Shown: positions 60,146-64,000 of the stretch, piece by piece
How positions within the stretch are numbered: position 1 is the first letter of the stretch
Layout: each line of letters opens with the position of its first letter
Assembly (NCBI GenBank): GCA_005408345.1
Contig: SEMN01000010.1
Span: forward strand, 2,339,501 to 2,403,500
Length of the DNA stretch: 64,000 bases
Direction: 5' to 3'
DNA from: Macquaria australasica
Lineage: Eukaryota > Chordata > Actinopteri > Centrarchiformes > Percichthyidae
Made by a program: the position numbers and the translations under genes
Notes under the pieces: generated by a model
What the model saw: only the letters and a program-made list of their open reading frames with translations
Database searches by the model: none
Told to the model about the DNA's origin: nothing

Positions 60146-63100
60146 ATAAGACATTTCACAAGAGCATCACTGCATTAACAAATAGAGAGAAAATTATATT
60201 TGCAGAAGAAAAAAATATGAAGGTTATCCCCCCAATTCATCTTTTTTAAATCAATAACAGCAATAGGAACAGCATGTAAGGACTGTGTCACTGTCCCTGT
60301 AAGTAGTCCTTTGTGATACACACACACACACACAAACATGCATTCAAGTCGAAATTCTTGCAAATACTCACACACTCACAGGGGTATAACACAATGTCTT
60401 GCTACTTTCTACATAACGACAGCTGAAACACAATCTCTTCATTCAGTTTTAAAGAGCAGTACACACTTACATTTACACACGCACACATGCACACAGACAC
60501 ATGTGCACATGCACACAGCTGCAGCAGTCACATGATATGGTGGTTGTAAAATAACTGGGGCTGCAATTTGCTCAATCAATAGTCTAGGTCATAGGACACC
60601 CTCATCAATAATTAACATGACTGATGGGTGGTCTAGTGGTCACATGCAGTCCCTCTTTTTATTACATGTTAGTTGAAAGCCTGACGTGACCTTGGTGAGA
60701 CTGGATTTTGTTACTATGCATCTATTGAATGGGACCCATTTCAAAGCCTTTCGAGACAACAATGAGGATTTATTTTCTGGTGATTCTAAAGCAAAGATAT
60801 TTCACAATTTGATGGATGGTTTTAAGATGGAACCTGGAATGTGCTTGTGATTGGTAGCTACAGCTCAGTTACACAACATGATTTCAATTCTGAAAGTCTA
60901 GCAACAAATCCAAATTAGAACCACAAATCCATTATATGATTATAATCTCATTAGAAGCAAAGATGATATGAGGATATATTGTAATCATCAGAAAGAACTT
61001 GACCAAGGATGACACGCAACATGACTTTTCTCACATGACTCGTGTCCTCTTGACCTCGCTCATTACCTGTAAATTGATTGGCATCACACAGGGAAAGTGG
61101 GAAAACACTTCTGCCCTTGACACCTATCTTTGTGTCAGCCTAACCGGCAGCTCTTTCTCTTTCAGGTTCAGTATAGCTGCAAACACAGCCGGAGAAAAAA
61201 CAACGACCTGACAATTGATTTCCTGTTTCCATACCACCTCCGCCTCTTTTCTTTTTCAATCCGACAAGATCCCAATGACTTTCACTCCCTCTCTCCTCCC
61301 CTTCCATCTTCCTCCGTCTCCACCTCCCCTTCATCCTGCCCACCCTCCTCCAGTTCTATTCTGTGGCTTTCACTTCTCTTTCTTTCCCTCAATCCTTCTT
61401 TCCTTAATTGGAATAGCTCTCTTTGAAATGGAAAAGTTATTTACTCTGACAGCTTAGGCATTTGGCTGGCGGTCTTATCCGGAGCCACTTGTAATGTTAC
61501 TGGAAACATGGCAACAGTAAACATCTCGCCCCCTGCCATGAAATCCCCCTTTGGGCCAACCAGTAACAAGTTACAGAAATCTGAAAAAGGTCAAAGTCTT
61601 TTATGAAACCATGGTACATTATGGTGGGAAATTTTCACTGCTTAATAATTATGTCATTGTTTAAACATAGTGCATCATGGTATGACTCAGGCACATTGCT
61701 GACTAATGAGAACATACATCAAAATGCTTTGCTACATGTAACAATGCAATAATGATCTTATTACCATACCACCTGAATACCAGTGGAGAGTTTAAGTGTT
61801 AAATACTGTTTCAAGGATTTATGACATGTTTTTCAAGTTTTAAAGGCACAAAATATTAGATACGAGCAGCTACAATACATAACTATTATCATCTGTGTTA
61901 CTTATCAAAAACCTGGAAAACTTAACCCTGAGATCGCCATAATAATAAGCACATACAGTATGTCACAGAAAAAGTAAGACACATTGATATACTGGAGGCT
62001 CCAGTTCATGACTATATCACTCTAACATGCAAAGTGACACAGACATCCATTCTGCTGAATTACAATCAGTTTGTTAAAGCTAATATGTCCGTAACCCAAT
62101 AGATTGAGCTCATTTTTGTCTGAAATATAAATGAAAGCAATCATCAAAATTGATAGGTTTTGTCTTGGGGCAAATTGATATGCATTCCATCTCTCTTATG
62201 TTCAATTATTGTGTCATTTGCCATAATAATCACATTGGGAACAATATTGGAGTTTGTTCACGTGTCAGTATGGCGGACCAATGTGGTTTTGCTTGCCAGT
62301 CTGAGGAGAGGAGTGAGTCTGTGCATCTGCAAGTTTCCAGAGCCAGTATCCATCAACTGCAGGACACATTAACTGTCCAAACTAAACCTTTAGAGTGAAT
62401 CAGTTTCAGCAACAGTGATGAGAGCTGCCAAAGCTAATGAGAATATAACAAAGGCATGTAATATGCTCTCAGCTCTTAAGGTCGTAATTGCTGGTGATTT
62501 TATATTGTGGTCGTTTCAATCCTACACTGGCACAGTATAAGTTAGAGGAAGGATCAGGTTGGGATATAGCAGCAACATCAGCAGTATTTAGTGGTTTCTT
62601 TGTTAGAGATCTGTATGGCTGTACAATTCCCAGTAACTGCTCAAATTCATCATTTCTAGCTAGAATATTCTGAAATGGGCACACTCTGTAGATCAAGGGT
62701 AAATTATAAAGGAAAGACAAGTCTGTATTCTCAGAAAGGTCTTGCACTGTTTCACAGAATGAGCTCATCTTTGACACATTTGACAATGCAACTGCCTATT
62801 ACATTTTTTGGCCACTGTTACAAATGTAATAGTGAATGCATTTGGAGATTTTCATCTTCATTTTCATCCAAAAAAGCCAAATATATACAATGACATGGCT
62901 AAAAATGGATGATCCTATGATTAGTTTAAAGCTCCCTGTTTTATTTTAGTCACTTATGTCAGTCTTAGTTCAAATTTCTCACTAAAATTAGCAATAAACC
63001 AGCTCTGTGATAGGAAGACTAGCATCTGGGCCCATCTGGCTTCCACAGAGCAACTAAAAATGGGCCACCAGATCAATTTCTGACCCTGATGTTCAGTTTC

Positions 63101-63299
63101 ATTGCCATGACCTCATAAGCTGCATTTTTAGCAGCCATAGAAATGAAGCAGTTGGCTTCATCAGCTGAGCAGTGGAGGGCCAGATTGGAGTTTGTGATGC
63201 TAACTGCAGGCTAATGGCCTGGAGAGACCCCGCTATTCAAGTCTGTTTATCTATACACACTCAGAGAGACTCTTCTGCTGCCTAGATGCACTGTGTGTT

Positions 63300-63320
63300 T
63301 GTGTGTGTGTGTGTGTGTGT
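63300..63320. repeat. (GT)n microsatellite
   Basis: Short GT run, followed by further GT-rich sequence to about 63460. Confidence 0.9.
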
Positions 63321-63535
63321 AGTGTGTATGATTCAGAGTCCAGAATACTAATCATTATACCACACAACCACCAGCAGTTTCCATCTGTGTGAAAGAAAGT
63401 TACCATGTGCATGTGTTTGTGTGTGTGTGAGTGTGTGTTTTGTGCGCGTGTGTGTGTGAGCGCACATGCAAACTGGCACAGTAAAGCTTAATTAAGTGAT
63501 CTGATCCAACACTGATTTGCATAATAAAGCAGCCT

Positions 63536-63645
63536 GATGAGGAGGATAAGAGGAGGAGGAAAGGAAGTGGAGAAAGATGAAGGGAGGTAGAGGAGGAGGA
63601 TGTGAGGAGGTGAAATAGAGGCGGAGAAGGAGGAAGAAGTGCAAG
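63536..63645. repeat. polypurine tract
   Basis: GGA/GAA-rich plus strand in intron 3. Confidence 0.8.
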
Positions 63646-63754
63646 GTAAGGAAGGTCTGCATTGTATTGTAGCAGACAGGAAAGCAGAAAGGAAACACGT
63701 TAACACAAGTAAAAACAGCCACACGAGGACATTATAGTACTAACATACCAAACA

Positions 63755-63776
63755 CTGTGTGTGTGTGTGTGTGTGT
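63755..63776. repeat. (GT)n microsatellite
   Basis: Short GT run. Confidence 0.9.
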
Positions 63777-64000
63777 TTGTGTGTGTTTTGCGCGCCTCAA
63801 GGTTTTATGATTTAAGCGACCTGCGATATTGTGTTTGTGTGTGAAATGATACATCTTTCCCACTATATTTTCCACAAACACCCTGATTTACCTAAATTAC
63901 TTTAACATTAAACACATTTATTTTCAGCAGATGAAGAGTTTGTTAGTGATTAATGTTATGTAATCATAAAACAAGCAGTATAGTCAAAGTGTGCTGCCTG

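Larger units (their letters stand above)
56688..64000 (-). other. epha3: epha3 intron 3 (partial)
   Basis: At least 7.3 kb upstream of exon 4. I looked for the roughly 660-bp ligand-binding exon 3 and did not find it, so the intron continues past 64000. It contains CT/CA, GT and polypurine tracts, a truncated retroposon copy at 59.02 kb, and an unrecognised pair of open frames at 62.47-62.79 kb. Confidence 0.8.

Noticed and set aside
61130..61457. Ser/Pro/Leu-rich plus-strand frames
   Set aside because: Products of a pyrimidine-rich tract, with overlapping frames of similar length in different phases.

Overview
The window is vertebrate DNA, almost certainly from a teleost fish. It holds large spliced introns with GT/AG borders, very dense CA/GT microsatellites, and several interspersed repeat families that I know from fish genomes. 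There is no bacterial-style gene packing, and most open frames are short and lie in microsatellite or low-complexity DNA.

There is one recognisable gene. It is an Eph-family receptor tyrosine kinase on the minus strand, best identified as epha3. Fourteen consecutive coding exons (4-17 in the usual 17-exon Eph layout) can be placed to the base between 56687 and 12138. All splice phases agree, and together they encode the C-terminal ~719 residues: the end of the cysteine-rich region, two fibronectin type III repeats, a transmembrane helix, the juxtamembrane tyrosine segment, a complete tyrosine kinase domain, a SAM domain and a C-terminal PDZ-binding tail (...GPVPV, then TAA). Exons 1-3 (signal peptide and ephrin-binding domain) are not in the window and must lie beyond 64000. 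Assignment to EphA3 rather than EphA4, A5 or A7 rests on the transmembrane segment, the juxtamembrane KRLHFGNGH, the Cys in place of Tyr in the SAM domain (LPCKEAF), YSSCDT and NKNGPVPV.

Layout: 1-9.6 kb is intergenic DNA downstream of the gene with no gene recognised. About 9.6-12.1 kb is the probable 3' UTR. 12.1-18.2 kb holds the SAM exons 17 and 16. 24.4-37.9 kb holds the juxtamembrane and kinase exons 15-10. 39.5-40.7 kb holds exons 9-7 (juxtamembrane, transmembrane, second half of FN3-2). 47.1 kb is exon 6, 53.0-53.4 kb exon 5 and 56.5-56.7 kb exon 4. 56.7-64 kb is intron 3. Introns carry microsatellites, polypurine/polypyrimidine tracts, MITE-like inverted-repeat elements (13.3, 36.1, 38.4 and 46.4 kb), a SINE-like element at 18.5 kb, and a 5'-truncated relative at 59.0 kb with a perfect 14-bp target-site duplication.

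I found no new gene system. The points worth a second look are features of the receptor (a tandem NAGNAG acceptor at the transmembrane exon, a Val-to-Ala change in the kinase DVW motif, an extra extracellular cysteine, an expanded FN3-1 loop with a new sequon), the microsatellite that forms the polypyrimidine tract of the last exon, a perfect 18-bp hairpin at 3.5 kb, and nested mobile elements.
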